A DNA stretch of 35,234 nucleotides from Saprospiraceae bacterium. GTDB lineage: Bacteria; Bacteroidota; Bacteroidia; Chitinophagales; JAHQVX01. The notes under the pieces were generated by a model that saw nothing but the letters and a program-made list of their open reading frames with translations, ran no database searches and had not been told where the DNA came from. The translations under genes and the position numbers were made by a program. Shown one piece after another: positions 16,787-25,800 of this stretch. The stretch is from positions 1 to 35,234 of the forward strand of contig JAHQVX010000071.1 in the NCBI GenBank assembly GCA_019634125.1. Direction: 5' to 3'. Each line of letters begins with the position of its first letter. The stretch's first letter is position 1.

Positions 16787-16854
16787 ATTCATTCTAACTT
16801 TAATTAGGAAATTGAGGGATTTTAAATAGATTGTGCAACGACTAAGTTACCTGA

Positions 16855-18264
16855 ATGCATAAAAACAATCATTCCAACGACAAAGTAATACAAGAACTTG
16901 TAGACCTTTTCGAAACCAACTTAAAAGAAGATTCACTTACATTTTTATCTGAGGAAGATTTTGAGTGTCTTATTGACTACTACGACCAACTAGCCAATAC
17001 AGAGAAAGCGATTTTAGCGACTGAACATGCTCAAAATGCGTTTCCATATTCTGGAACCTTCTTTATACGAATGGCTCAAATTCAAGTCCAAGCGAAACGC
17101 TTGGACTTAGCGCAGGAAGCCATCCAGAAAGCAAAAACATTTGAACCATCTTCTCCAGAACTTATGCTGGCAGAAGCTGATTTTTTAGTGGCGGAATCGA
17201 AATACGATGAAGCCATCCATAAGTTAAAAGACTTGCTCAACTATGTAGGCAAAGCTGAACGCTCCGATGTATATCTTGAAGTGGCAGATGTTTACGAATT
17301 GAAGCTGGATAAGAAAGGTATGGCCTTCTGGTTGAAGAAATGCCTAAGCTTAGACCCTTCCAATGAGGAAGCGCTAAACAGATACTGGAATTATGTGGAT
17401 GATGAGAAAGCCTATGAAGAAGCCGTAGTATTCCACCAAAAAATTCTTGATAAAGCCCCGTATAACTTCTTGGCTTGGAACAACCTAGGCAACGCATATG
17501 AAGAGTTGTCGTTGTTTGAAGAAGCTATTAATGCATATGAATATGCCATCGCCATTAACGAGAACTATTATTACGTGTATTGGGATTTGGCTTCGTGTTA
17601 TGAGAAAATGGGTGATTGGAAGAAAGCCAAGGATATTTTCATCGATATCGCTGAACAGTTTGAACAAGAACCTCAAGTCTTAATTGAGATTGGTAAGTGT
17701 GAAGAACGTTTGGGACAATATGAAGCTGCACGTGCTAAATTCAAGAAGGCGATCGATGGGCTTACAGGTAATGTATCTATTGGGAATGCATTTTACTTAG
17801 TCGCCAAAACTTATGAGAGAGAACAGGATTTCATTCAAGCTATTTTCTACTACAAGCAAGCATTAGAATACCAAAGTGACCGCCTTAAGTATTGGAAGAG
17901 CCTTGGAAAGGTTCAGTTTGAACTAGAATATTACCTAGATGCAGCTGGTAGTTTCATCAAAGGCATTGAACTTAATGAAAAGAAATATAAGCTGTGGTTG
18001 TATTTGGCTCAGTGTTATCAAGCTATTGGGAAAAAAGATATGGTTCTCAATGTTTTTGAACGGGGAATTGCCACCATTCCGAACAACATAGACCTACAAT
18101 ACGCACGGGCTGTTTTCAATTTAACCAATGAGAATACTCAGGTAGGATTAGAGCAATTGGAAGAGGTACTTCATAAGGCACCTAACCTGAAATCCTCTAT
18201 ATTTACGCTGTTTCCAGAACTAGAAAAAAGTCACGAGGTACTTGCTGTTCTGCAGAACTTTTAA
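16855..18264 (+). CDS. Tetratricopeptide-repeat protein
   Basis: This 469-aa cytoplasmic protein is built almost wholly of TPR helix pairs. Recognisable repeats include YDEAIHKLKDLLNYV (about 120), LAWNNLGNAYEELSLFEEAINAYEYAIAI (about 205-233), YWDLASCYEKMGDWKKAKDIF (about 243-263) and KYWKSLGKVQFELEYYLDAAGSFIKGIEL (about 343-371). No signal peptide, membrane helix or enzymatic domain is seen. TPR arrays are protein-binding scaffolds, and the partner cannot be deduced. It is followed 10 bases later by the phosphosulfolactate synthase gene. A perfect 11-bp hairpin lies in the frame at 17084-17108. Confidence 0.88.
   Translation: MHKNNHSNDKVIQELVDLFETNLKEDSLTFLSEEDFECLIDYYDQLANTEKAILATEHAQNAFPYSGTFFIRMAQIQVQAKRLDLAQEAIQKAKTFEPSSPELMLAEADFLVAESKYDEAIHKLKDLLNYVGKAERSDVYLEVADVYELKLDKKGMAFWLKKCLSLDPSNEEALNRYWNYVDDEKAYEEAVVFHQKILDKAPYNFLAWNNLGNAYEELSLFEEAINAYEYAIAINENYYYVYWDLASCYEKMGDWKKAKDIFIDIAEQFEQEPQVLIEIGKCEERLGQYEAARAKFKKAIDGLTGNVSIGNAFYLVAKTYEREQDFIQAIFYYKQALEYQSDRLKYWKSLGKVQFELEYYLDAAGSFIKGIELNEKKYKLWLYLAQCYQAIGKKDMVLNVFERGIATIPNNIDLQYARAVFNLTNENTQVGLEQLEEVLHKAPNLKSSIFTLFPELEKSHEVLAVLQNF
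17084..17108. repeat. Compact perfect hairpin inside the TPR gene
   Basis: Arms AAGTCCAAGCG and CGCTTGGACTT, 11 bp perfect, loop AAA. It encodes QVQAKRLDL in a TPR helix. Confidence 0.78.
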
Positions 18265-18274
18265 TTCACATTTT

Positions 18275-19045
18275 ATGCATTTTACTTTATCTGGGTTGCC
18301 TGAACGACCGGCAAAGCCAAGAGACAATGGTTTAACAATGGTTATGGATAAGGGTATGAGTACTCGAGAAGTAGAAAACTTCTTGATGATTGCCCATCCT
18401 TATGTAGACATGGTAAAGTTGGGCTTCGGGACTTCGTACGTAACTCCAAACTTGAACGAAAAAATTGAGCTCTATCGGGAATATGATATTCCTGTATACT
18501 TTGGTGGAACCTTGTTTGAAGCCTTTATTGTTCGTGGACAGTTCGATGATTACAGACGAGTGCTCGATAAGTATAAATTGGATTTAGTGGAAGTTTCTGA
18601 TGGATCTATTGAGATCCCTCATGAAGAGAAATGTGAATACATTAGGAAGTTGTCTACTCAAACCAAGGTGTTGTCCGAGGTGGGTTCTAAAGATGTAGAG
18701 AAAATCATTGCTCCTTACAAGTGGATTCGAATGATGGAAGCAGAGTTAGAAGCTGGAACTTGGAAGTTGATTGCTGAAGCGCGCGAAAGTGGTACAGTTG
18801 GTATTTTCCGTAAAAGCGGGGAAGTACGTTCTGGATTGGTTGATGAAATTTTAACCAAAATCCCTGGAGAAAAGATCATTTGGGAAGCCCCACAAAAAGG
18901 CCAACAAGTTTGGTTTATTAAGTTATATGGTGCGAATGTGAGTTTAGGCAATATTGCCCCGAGTGAAGTTATTCCGCTCGAGACATTACGACTCGGACTA
19001 CGGGGCGATACGTTCCATCATTTTATGGAGCAATCCCAGCAATAG
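18275..19045 (+). CDS. comA: Phosphosulfolactate synthase (ComA family)
   Basis: This 256-aa TIM-barrel enzyme belongs to the family that adds sulfite to phosphoenolpyruvate to form (R)-2-phospho-3-sulfolactate, first described in methanogen coenzyme M synthesis and also found in Bacillus (YitD) and many Bacteroidota. Family features are TMVMDKGMS near the N-terminus, VDMVKLGFGTSYV, VYFGGTLFEAF, the LVEVSDGSIEIP active-site stretch, VLSEVGSKD and IIWEAPQKGQQVWFIKLYG. I chose ATG 18275 (MHFTLSGLPERP), 10 bases after the TPR stop; the longer frame from 18242 would overlap the TPR gene. The DUF368 gene starts two bases after its stop. Sulfolactate or sulfonolipid supply is a possible role in this phylum, but nothing nearby proves it. 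Confidence 0.88.
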   Translation: MHFTLSGLPERPAKPRDNGLTMVMDKGMSTREVENFLMIAHPYVDMVKLGFGTSYVTPNLNEKIELYREYDIPVYFGGTLFEAFIVRGQFDDYRRVLDKYKLDLVEVSDGSIEIPHEEKCEYIRKLSTQTKVLSEVGSKDVEKIIAPYKWIRMMEAELEAGTWKLIAEARESGTVGIFRKSGEVRSGLVDEILTKIPGEKIIWEAPQKGQQVWFIKLYGANVSLGNIAPSEVIPLETLRLGLRGDTFHHFMEQSQQ

Positions 19046-19047
19046 CT

Positions 19048-19947
19048 ATGAATTCCATGTTTCGTGTTGGCGTTTTTTTAAGGGGCCTGTTAATGGGGGC
19101 GGCAGATGTAGTGCCCGGAGTTAGTGGAGGTACCATCGCGTTAATCACCGGAATTTATGAGGAACTCATAAATTCGATCAAGAATATCCAGCCCAACCTC
19201 ATTACTACCTGGCGAAAAGAAGGTTTCTCGGCTTTTTGGAAAGCCATCAATGGACCCTTTTTAGTTAGCCTATTCCTCGGCATCGGCATTAGCTTATTCT
19301 CTTTAGCTAAGCTCATTACTTACTTGTTGAGCAATTTCCCAATATTAGTTTGGGCCTTCTTTTTTGGACTCATCTTGGCCTCTGCGATCTACGTAGGTAA
19401 GCAAGTCAAAAAATGGAATGTCGTTTCATGGTTGTTGTTACTACTTGGTGCCGCAGTCGCTTATTGGATCACAACAATTAGTCCGGCTCAAGGAAATAAT
19501 AACATAGCTTATCTCTTCATGAGTGGTGCAATTGCCATCTGTGCCATGATTTTGCCTGGTATTTCAGGTTCCTTAATTGCTTTACTTCTTGGTGTTTATG
19601 TACCCGTAGTAAAAGCGGTGGAAAGTCTAGATATTAAAGGAATATTACCCTTTGCATTCGGTGCAGTTGTTGGACTCTTACTCTTTTCTCATGTGTTGAG
19701 CTGGCTGTTCAAACGCTACTATTCACCTACTTTGGCCTTACTTACAGGTTTTATGATTGGTGCACTGAATAAAGTCTGGCCTTGGAAAGAAACCGTGAAA
19801 ACGTACATCGACCGGCATGGTGAGGAACAACCATTACTTGAAACAAATATTGCACCTACAGATCAATTGCTGCCTGCGGTTGGGTTGGCCATTTTAGGCT
19901 TTGTCCTCGTATTTTTCTTGGAAAGAGTTGCCAAATCTAACAGCTAG
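19048..19947 (+). CDS. DUF368 polyprenyl-phosphate transporter (PopT-like)
   Basis: This 299-aa polytopic inner-membrane protein has about eight to nine hydrophobic segments. The DUF368 signature RGLLMGAADVVPGVSGGTIAL (13-33) is complete. A second matching half-motif, GAIAICAMILPGISGSLIALLLGVY (about 154-178), shows the inverted-repeat architecture of the family. DUF368 proteins were shown in other bacteria to return undecaprenyl phosphate across the membrane during cell-envelope synthesis. The start lies two bases after comA, and aroE follows 16 bases later, so all are probably co-transcribed, but the genes are functionally mixed. Confidence 0.88.
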   Translation: MNSMFRVGVFLRGLLMGAADVVPGVSGGTIALITGIYEELINSIKNIQPNLITTWRKEGFSAFWKAINGPFLVSLFLGIGISLFSLAKLITYLLSNFPILVWAFFFGLILASAIYVGKQVKKWNVVSWLLLLLGAAVAYWITTISPAQGNNNIAYLFMSGAIAICAMILPGISGSLIALLLGVYVPVVKAVESLDIKGILPFAFGAVVGLLLFSHVLSWLFKRYYSPTLALLTGFMIGALNKVWPWKETVKTYIDRHGEEQPLLETNIAPTDQLLPAVGLAILGFVLVFFLERVAKSNS

Positions 19948-19963
19948 ATTTTAGCTTTAAAGC

Positions 19964-20713
19964 GTGGAAGAGCAACATCGTATCTATGGACTCTTAGGTA
20001 AGGATATTTCCTATAGTTTTAGTCCAGCCTATTTTAAAGCTAAGTTCGAACGAGAAGGAATTTCGAACGTAGACTACCTCATGTTCGATGAAGTAGATCC
20101 CTTTGTTTTTATGGCCAAAGCCAACAAGATGAAAGGCTTAGAGGGCTTCAATATTACCATTCCATACAAGCAAAGCCTTATACCGATTTTTGATTCGATC
20201 AGTTTTGAAGCGTCGGAGATGTTGGCGGTGAATTGTGTGAAGCGCAACGGGAGCAAGTGGGAAGGGTATAATACGGATGTGTATGGCTTTGAGTATTCGT
20301 TGGCTCCGTTATTGGCAGCACACCACAGCAAAGCTGTGGTGTTAGGCACCGGCGGCGCGTCCCGCGCCGTTACCTTCGTACTCCAAAAACTTGGAATCGC
20401 CTTCCTAACCGTAAGCCGATCCAAAAATAAAGCCGACCTTACCTACGAACAGCTTAGCCCAGCAATGATTCAAAACTTCCCCATCATTATTAATACCACC
20501 CCATTGGGAACACACCCCAACATAGACCAGAAGCCAGCCATTCCTTATGAAGCCTTAAATGAAAGCCATTTGCTGTATGATCTGGTGTACAATCCTGCCG
20601 AGTCGGCATTTCTAACAGCAGGTAAGAATCAGGGGGCGGCCATTAAAAACGGACTCCAAATGTTAGAACTCCAAGCCGAGAAAAGTTGGGAAATTTGGAA
20701 TTCTGTAACTTAA
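19964..20713 (+). CDS. aroE: Shikimate dehydrogenase
   Basis: This 249-aa enzyme reduces 3-dehydroshikimate to shikimate with NADPH. The substrate pocket is visible as S18 and S20 in SYSFSPAYF, the catalytic lysine K69 in FNITIPYKQ, and D105 in NTDVYGFE. The dinucleotide motif is GTGGASRAV (128-136), followed by INTTPLGTHP. It is slightly shorter than the E. coli protein but complete. The start codon is GTG (19964). A striking GC-rich block in the cofactor-motif region holds two compact hairpins (20320-20342 and 20353-20369). Proline dehydrogenase follows after 15 bases. Confidence 0.95.
   Translation: MEEQHRIYGLLGKDISYSFSPAYFKAKFEREGISNVDYLMFDEVDPFVFMAKANKMKGLEGFNITIPYKQSLIPIFDSISFEASEMLAVNCVKRNGSKWEGYNTDVYGFEYSLAPLLAAHHSKAVVLGTGGASRAVTFVLQKLGIAFLTVSRSKNKADLTYEQLSPAMIQNFPIIINTTPLGTHPNIDQKPAIPYEALNESHLLYDLVYNPAESAFLTAGKNQGAAIKNGLQMLELQAEKSWEIWNSVT
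20320..20342. repeat. Compact perfect hairpin inside aroE (1 of 2)
   Basis: Arms ACACCACAGC and GCTGTGGTGT, 10 bp perfect, loop AAA (GC-AAA-GC core). It encodes AHHSKAVVL just before the cofactor motif. Confidence 0.75.
20353..20369. repeat. Compact perfect hairpin inside aroE (2 of 2)
   Basis: Arms CGGCGCG and CGCGCCG, 7 bp perfect, loop TCC. It lies exactly on the GGASRAV cofactor-binding residues. The local GC content is far above that of the flanking sequence. Confidence 0.6.
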
Positions 20714-20728
20714 CTTAAAATTCGCTGA

Positions 20729-21901
20729 GTGGCATTAAATTTCGACAATACAGAAATCGCTTTTCAAGCACAGTCCAACAAAGACTTACGTAAATCTTAC
20801 CGACTTTTTAGGCTTTTAAATAGTTCTACTTTGTCCAAGCTGGGGAAACAAGTCACCATGGTGGCTTTTAATCTGGGCTTGCCGATCAAAGGCCTGGTTA
20901 AGCGCACTATTTTTGAGGCATTTGTTGGCGGTGAGAGCATCGACGAAAGCCAGGGAGATATCAAAAAGTTGGGCGAATATGGCATACAAACCGCTTTAGA
21001 TTACGGTGTTGAAGCCAAAAATGACGAGAAGGAGTTGGATAAAATTGCGGAGGTACTAGTGCGGAAGATTGCCTACGTGAAGGAAGATCCAAATGCTAAT
21101 ATTGCTACGGCTAAAGTCACGGCATTATCGCGAGATGGGTTATTGGTGAAAGTCAGCCAAGGCGAAGCCTTGGATGCGCATGAGGAAGCAGAATGGGAAA
21201 GAGTGGTAGAGCGTATGGATATGATATCTAAAACGGCTTACGAAAGTGGCAATGCATTGTATTTCGATGCCGAAGAAAGCTGGCTTCAACCTGCTATTGA
21301 TGCCCTCGTACAACAAATGATGCGCAAGTACAATCAAACACAGCCCATCATCTACAATACCATTCAACTCTATCGCCATGATCGACTTACCTTCCTCAAA
21401 GAATTACATAAAGAAGCCGCTACACAGAACTATATCCTGGCTGTGAAGTTGGTTCGAGGCGCTTACATGGAAAAAGAGCGTAAACGGGCTGAAGATGAAA
21501 ACTACTTATCGCCCATCCATAAAGACAAAGCTTCAGTAGATAAAGACTACAATCTGGCAGTAGAATATTGCATGAGCCACATCGATAACATTGCATTCTG
21601 TCTGGCTAGCCATAATGAAGAAAGCAATTACCTGCTAGAAGATCTGTCCGAGAAATATAACATTCCCAAAACCCATCCCCACATTCTATCATGTCAGCTA
21701 TTTGGAATGGGTGATCATATTACTTTTAATATGGCTTCAGAAGGCTTTAATACAGCAAAATACCTTCCATATGGGCCGGTTAAAGAGCTCTTGCCCTATC
21801 TTCTAAGACGTGCAAATGAGAATTCTTCGGTCGATGGCCAGGCCAGTAGAGAGCTTCTTCTTGCTAAAAAAGAAATGAGACGACGCGGCTTGATAAGTTA
21901 A
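20729..21901 (+). CDS. Proline dehydrogenase
   Basis: This 390-aa monofunctional FAD enzyme oxidises proline to pyrroline-5-carboxylate. It lacks the P5C dehydrogenase domain of PutA. Family signatures are VKLVRGAYMEKER (about 237-249), FCLASHNEES, CQLFGMGDHITF (about 324-335) and the C-terminal YLLRRANENSSV, whose arginines bind the proline carboxylate. The N-terminus (MALNFDNTEIAFQAQSNKDL) matches the Bacteroidota form. The start codon is GTG at 20729. It is last in the plus-strand housekeeping run. The 7-bp GC-GAA-GC hairpin at 21157-21173 lies in its frame. Confidence 0.93.
   Translation: MALNFDNTEIAFQAQSNKDLRKSYRLFRLLNSSTLSKLGKQVTMVAFNLGLPIKGLVKRTIFEAFVGGESIDESQGDIKKLGEYGIQTALDYGVEAKNDEKELDKIAEVLVRKIAYVKEDPNANIATAKVTALSRDGLLVKVSQGEALDAHEEAEWERVVERMDMISKTAYESGNALYFDAEESWLQPAIDALVQQMMRKYNQTQPIIYNTIQLYRHDRLTFLKELHKEAATQNYILAVKLVRGAYMEKERKRAEDENYLSPIHKDKASVDKDYNLAVEYCMSHIDNIAFCLASHNEESNYLLEDLSEKYNIPKTHPHILSCQLFGMGDHITFNMASEGFNTAKYLPYGPVKELLPYLLRRANENSSVDGQASRELLLAKKEMRRRGLIS
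21157..21173. repeat. Compact hairpin inside the proline dehydrogenase gene
   Basis: Arms CCAAGGC and GCCTTGG, 7 bp perfect, loop GAA (GC-GAA-GC core). It encodes SQGEALD in the insert between the N-terminal helices and the barrel. Confidence 0.6.
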
Positions 21902-21959
21902 AATATTCTTGTTTAATCTGTTGATTTTCAACTCTCAGTGCAATAGTTTTTTGCGCGCC

Positions 21960-21977
21960 GACAATCACCTTATTGTC
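21960..21977. promoter_or_regulatory. Inverted repeat upstream of the PUL promoter
   Basis: GACAAT (21960-21965) and ATTGTC (21972-21977) form a perfect 6-bp inverted repeat with a 6-bp spacer, about 55 bases before the -7 box of the regulator gene. It could be a second operator or activator site. The arms are short, so chance is possible. Confidence 0.25.
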
Positions 21978-22031
21978 TATACTACACTACTTAAAGTTCC
22001 TAGTTTATTAAGTAGGGGTGAATGAAAAAAC

Positions 22032-22039
22032 TATATTTG
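22032..22039 (+). promoter_or_regulatory. -7 box of the PUL regulator promoter
   Basis: TATATTTG is a perfect TAnnTTTG and overlaps the left arm of the first operator. Transcription would start near 22046, which excludes the TTG at 22041 as a start codon and supports ATG 22074. The -33 region is poor (TTTA at 22004-22007, spaced 24 bases). Confidence 0.6.
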
Positions 22040-22064
22040 GTTGACCAATTATTGGTTGACCAAT
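22036..22064. promoter_or_regulatory. Tandem GntR/FadR-type operators
   Basis: Two copies of a near-palindrome lie 15 bp apart start to start: TTTGGTTGACCAAT (22036-22049) and ATTGGTTGACCAAT (22051-22064). The second is a perfect inverted repeat ATTGGT/ACCAAT around a 2-bp centre, and the first differs by one outer base. The form TGGTnnACCA is typical for FadR-subfamily regulators such as PdhR, LldR, UxuR and ExuR. The sites cover the -7 box and the predicted start point, so binding should repress. The adjacent regulator gene is the obvious candidate protein. Confidence 0.75.
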
Positions 22065-22073
22065 CCACTCGCA

Positions 22074-22766
22074 ATGTTAGAGAACTTAGATAAAATCAAA
22101 ATCGAAGACCCTGTCGAGATCATTATCTCACAGATTAGAGAGTTGATCATCTCAGGAGCGGTAAAGCCTGGAGAGAAACTTCCACCAGAGCGAAAACTCG
22201 CTGAAAAGATGGGCGTTAGTAGAAACCAAGTTAGAGAAGCGATTAACAAGCTTCGGTTTTACGGTATTGTTAAAGTTCAACCACAAAGCGGCACCATCGT
22301 TACAGGCATGGGCACGATTGCCCTAGAAGGCCTTATATCTGATATTCTAAAGCTGGAACAAGTGGATTTCAAATCATTAGTCGCAACGCGACTATTATTG
22401 GAGAAAGAGGCTGCAAGATTAGCAGCCCTTCACCGCACTAAAGATGACCTTATTCAACTAAGCAATGCGCTAGATCGCTACGAAAATAAGTTGCTAGAAT
22501 CAGGAGTCGCTGTCGAAGAAGATCTGTTATTCCATATTAAAATAGCAGAGGCTGGGAAAAACACAGTGCTAAAATCATTAATGATGATCATTACACCCGA
22601 TATCGTGAAAAGCTATATCAACTTAAAAGTGTGTGATGATAAAAATAATCGGAAAACAATCGATGAACATAGAGATATTCTCTCTATGATCGCTGACCAA
22701 AACCCGGAAGGAGCAATGGAAGCAATGAACCAACATTTAACAGACGTTCAAGCTTTTATTCAATAA
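22074..22766 (+). CDS. GntR family (FadR/FCD subfamily) transcriptional regulator
   Basis: This 230-aa protein has a winged-helix DNA-binding domain at about 10-77 (GEKLPPERKLAEKMGVSRNQVREAI..., then wing VQPQSGTIV). An all-helical FCD ligand domain follows at about 95-225, with candidate metal/ligand residues in EEDLLFHIKIAEAG, DEHRDIL and MNQHL. I chose ATG 22074 over the TTG at 22041, because the latter lies upstream of the predicted transcription start and within the operator. It heads the polysaccharide locus, and susC starts 48 bases after it with no clear promoter between. It most likely represses itself and the operon, and is released by a uronate-type breakdown product. GntR-type regulators are known next to alginate operons in marine flavobacteria; the ligand here is inferred. 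Confidence 0.9.
   Translation: MLENLDKIKIEDPVEIIISQIRELIISGAVKPGEKLPPERKLAEKMGVSRNQVREAINKLRFYGIVKVQPQSGTIVTGMGTIALEGLISDILKLEQVDFKSLVATRLLLEKEAARLAALHRTKDDLIQLSNALDRYENKLLESGVAVEEDLLFHIKIAEAGKNTVLKSLMMIITPDIVKSYINLKVCDDKNNRKTIDEHRDILSMIADQNPEGAMEAMNQHLTDVQAFIQ
22668..22688. repeat. Inverted repeat near the end of the GntR gene
   Basis: Arms CATAGAGA and TCTCTATG, 8 bp perfect, 5-nt loop. It is AT-rich and lies inside the coding frame. It is a weaker member of the hairpin set described for this window. Confidence 0.4.
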
Positions 22767-22814
22767 CTAAGCAGGTAGTTCTGCTGTAATTTTTAATTGA
22801 GAAAAACTTAAAAC

Positions 22815-25800
22815 ATGCACAAAATCATGAAATTTCAAAAACCACTCAAGGTTGTGCTTTTTCTATTTTTTCTTCTTGCAGGGGCAATTGGCCTCCAGGC
22901 TCAATCTATTAATGGGCAAGTCATAGATGAGAATGGAGACCCAATGCCTGGCGCGAGTGTTTTTGTTGATGGTACCAGTGAAGCTGCTATCTCTGGACCC
23001 GACGGAAGATTTGTTATTAATGCCGACGAAGGTGATACAATGATTATCAGCTTCGTAGGATATGAAACGCAAAGGACAGTAATTGAAGAAGGTGGTGACT
23101 ACACCATTCAGTTGCAAATTGATGCGGAAAGCTTAGACGACGTTATTGTTGTTGGTTATGGTGAGGCAATAAAGAAAAGCCACCTCACAGGCTCAATATC
23201 CAAAGTAGAAAATGAACAGTTAGATCAAATCGCTGTTGCCCGTGTAGATGAAGCCCTTATTGGCCAAGTCTCTGGGGTGAATATCGCCCAAACTGAAGCT
23301 GAAGCCGGTTCTGCACCGAATATTACCGTAAGAGGTGTGGGTACAATAGCTGGTGCAACTGGGCCAGCAATTGTTGTCGATGGAGTAGTTGTTGATGCTA
23401 ATTTCCTCTCTAATCTCAATATGAATGATATCGAATCATTTGAAGTATTGAAAGATGCAGCTTCAGCAGCCATTTATGGTAGTGAAGGTGCAAACGGAGT
23501 GATTCAAATCGTCACCAAAAGTGGCCAAGATGGTAAAACCAAGTTTAGTTATAATGGCTTTGTAGGTACCAAAGAAGCTTTCGGTAGTGATGCTGTTCGT
23601 AAAAGCGTTGCCGATTGGGCAGCTTTTGAACTGGCAGAACAGGGATTCCTCTCAGAAACTACACAGTATATGCAACTCTTAGTGCAAACTACTGGCGTAG
23701 ATAGAGATTGGCAAGATGTTATCTTAGATGGCGGTTTGATTACGAACCAATCCATTTCGGCACGAGGTGGTACCAAAAAGACTAAATGGAGCACATCATT
23801 CAGCTATGCTGAAGATGAAGGTGTGATCTTAACAGATAACTTTGAACGGTATACTGGTAAAATTAAATTGGATACAGAGTTGAGCAATAAATTAAAGCTT
23901 GGCTTTAATTTAACCCCGTCTTTCTCCACACAAAGAAGAGTGCCTTCTTCTATCCACAACCCACTTAGACAAAATCCGTGGTTGCCTATTTATCATACTG
24001 AAGAATCACTGCAGTTTATTAATAGAGCCAACTACCCAGATGTAGGTGTTGGAGATTACTTCTTCGAAGATCACTTACTGAGCTTAGACCTAGATGGTGA
24101 TGGTAGTTCTACTAGACCAAGAACTTCAGGAGACGGAAACCCGTTCGCTCAGCTCTATGAAAGAGATAGAAATGAAGATCGTGTACAACTTGTTGGTGCG
24201 CTGAAGTTAAGCTATAAATTAATGGATGGACTTACAGTTAGATCTCAGTTAAGTAACCAGTGGGAAAATAGAAAGAGAGAACAGTACGACGGAGTATTAT
24301 ACCACTCTAGAGGTGCCGAAAGAGCATTGTACAACCTTCAAGATAGAGTTAGAAACCGACTCATTTCAGACAATACAATTTCCTACGTGAGATCCTTCGA
24401 CCAGCATTCCTTTAATGCTGTAGCTGGAGGTACATTCTCACAAGAAGATATTCAACAAAACGAATTCGAAGGAACCGGATTCTCCAACGATCTTTTGCCA
24501 AACTTATTAGGTGCAACCCAAATCTCTGAGTTTGCTGAAATTGGAGGTGAAAAGAATCGAGTGAGTTACTATGGTAGAGTAAACTATGCGTTTGCTGACA
24601 AATACCTAGCAACTGCATCACTTCGAAGAGATGCGAGTTCTGTATTCGGTCCAGATAATAAATGGGGTAGTTTCCCTGCATTCTCTGTAGGATGGAATAT
24701 TGCTAGAGAGGACTTCTTAGCGGATAGCGATATCTTTTCTGACCTGAAACTAAGAGCAAGCTGGGGATTAACTGGAAACGATATCTACAATGTTGGAAAT
24801 ATCGTAGAGAATTTCTACCCATACATTGCACTCTTAAATCCATCTAACGCTATTGCTGATGGAACGATTACCTCTGGGTTCGCTCCACAAAACATTCCAA
24901 ATAGCCTACTCCAATGGGAAGCACAACGAGAAATCAATCCAGGGATTGATTTTGGATTACTCCGAGGAGCTATCCAAGGATCTGTTGATTACTATAACAG
25001 AACAAGTGAAGAATTACTTCTAAATAATCCGGTTTCTTATGTGACTGGTTTCGCAGATGGAATCGAGAATAGAGGAGAAGTAGTGAATAGGGGATTTGAG
25101 TTTGAACTGAGATCTAAAAACATTACTAAGGAAAAATTCCAGTGGCAATCAACAGTTATTGCTACAACAAATGAAAATGAATTAACCGACTTCGGAGATT
25201 CGAATGGGCAAATACTACAAGATCAATTTGGTCGTCAGTCTGAATGGATCAACTTAGTTGGTAATCCTATTTCTTCATTCTATGGATACGTAGTAGATTC
25301 AGAACTAGAAAACCAATACTGGACTACTCCTTTCTTCCCGATCAATGGAGAATCTCGTGATATTATCGTTAAAGACTTAAATGGAGATGGAATCATTACT
25401 GATGCAGACAAAACTATTCTTGGTAATCCATATCCAGAATTAGTATGGAGTGTAACCAACCAGTTCCAGTTTGGGCCTGTTGACATGTCTTTCATGTTCC
25501 AAGGAAGTCATGGTGCTGAAGTAAGAAATGTTGGAGATCAATATTTCAGTATTCAGTGGCAAGGAAATACACTTACTGAAAGCGGTCAATCACTTGCATT
25601 ACTAGATGGCGTTGTGTCTGACGATTCATTCTTACAAGAAAGAATTCATACCAACGACATTATCCAAAGTGCTGACTTTATTTCATTAAGAAATGTGAAT
25701 TTAGGATTAGACTTTGGCCGACTTGGTGGAACACTTGTAGAGAATTTGAAACTCTCGAACGCAAGAATATATGTAACCGGTCAAAACATCTTTTATGAGT

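Noticed and set aside
22041-22073. TTG start for the GntR regulator
   Set aside because: It lies inside the operator and upstream of the predicted transcription start; ATG 22074 fits the family.
22770-22785. Small hairpin AGCAG/CTGCT before susC as a terminator
   Set aside because: The 5-bp stem is too weak and the T-run is interrupted; at most it is a minor leader structure.
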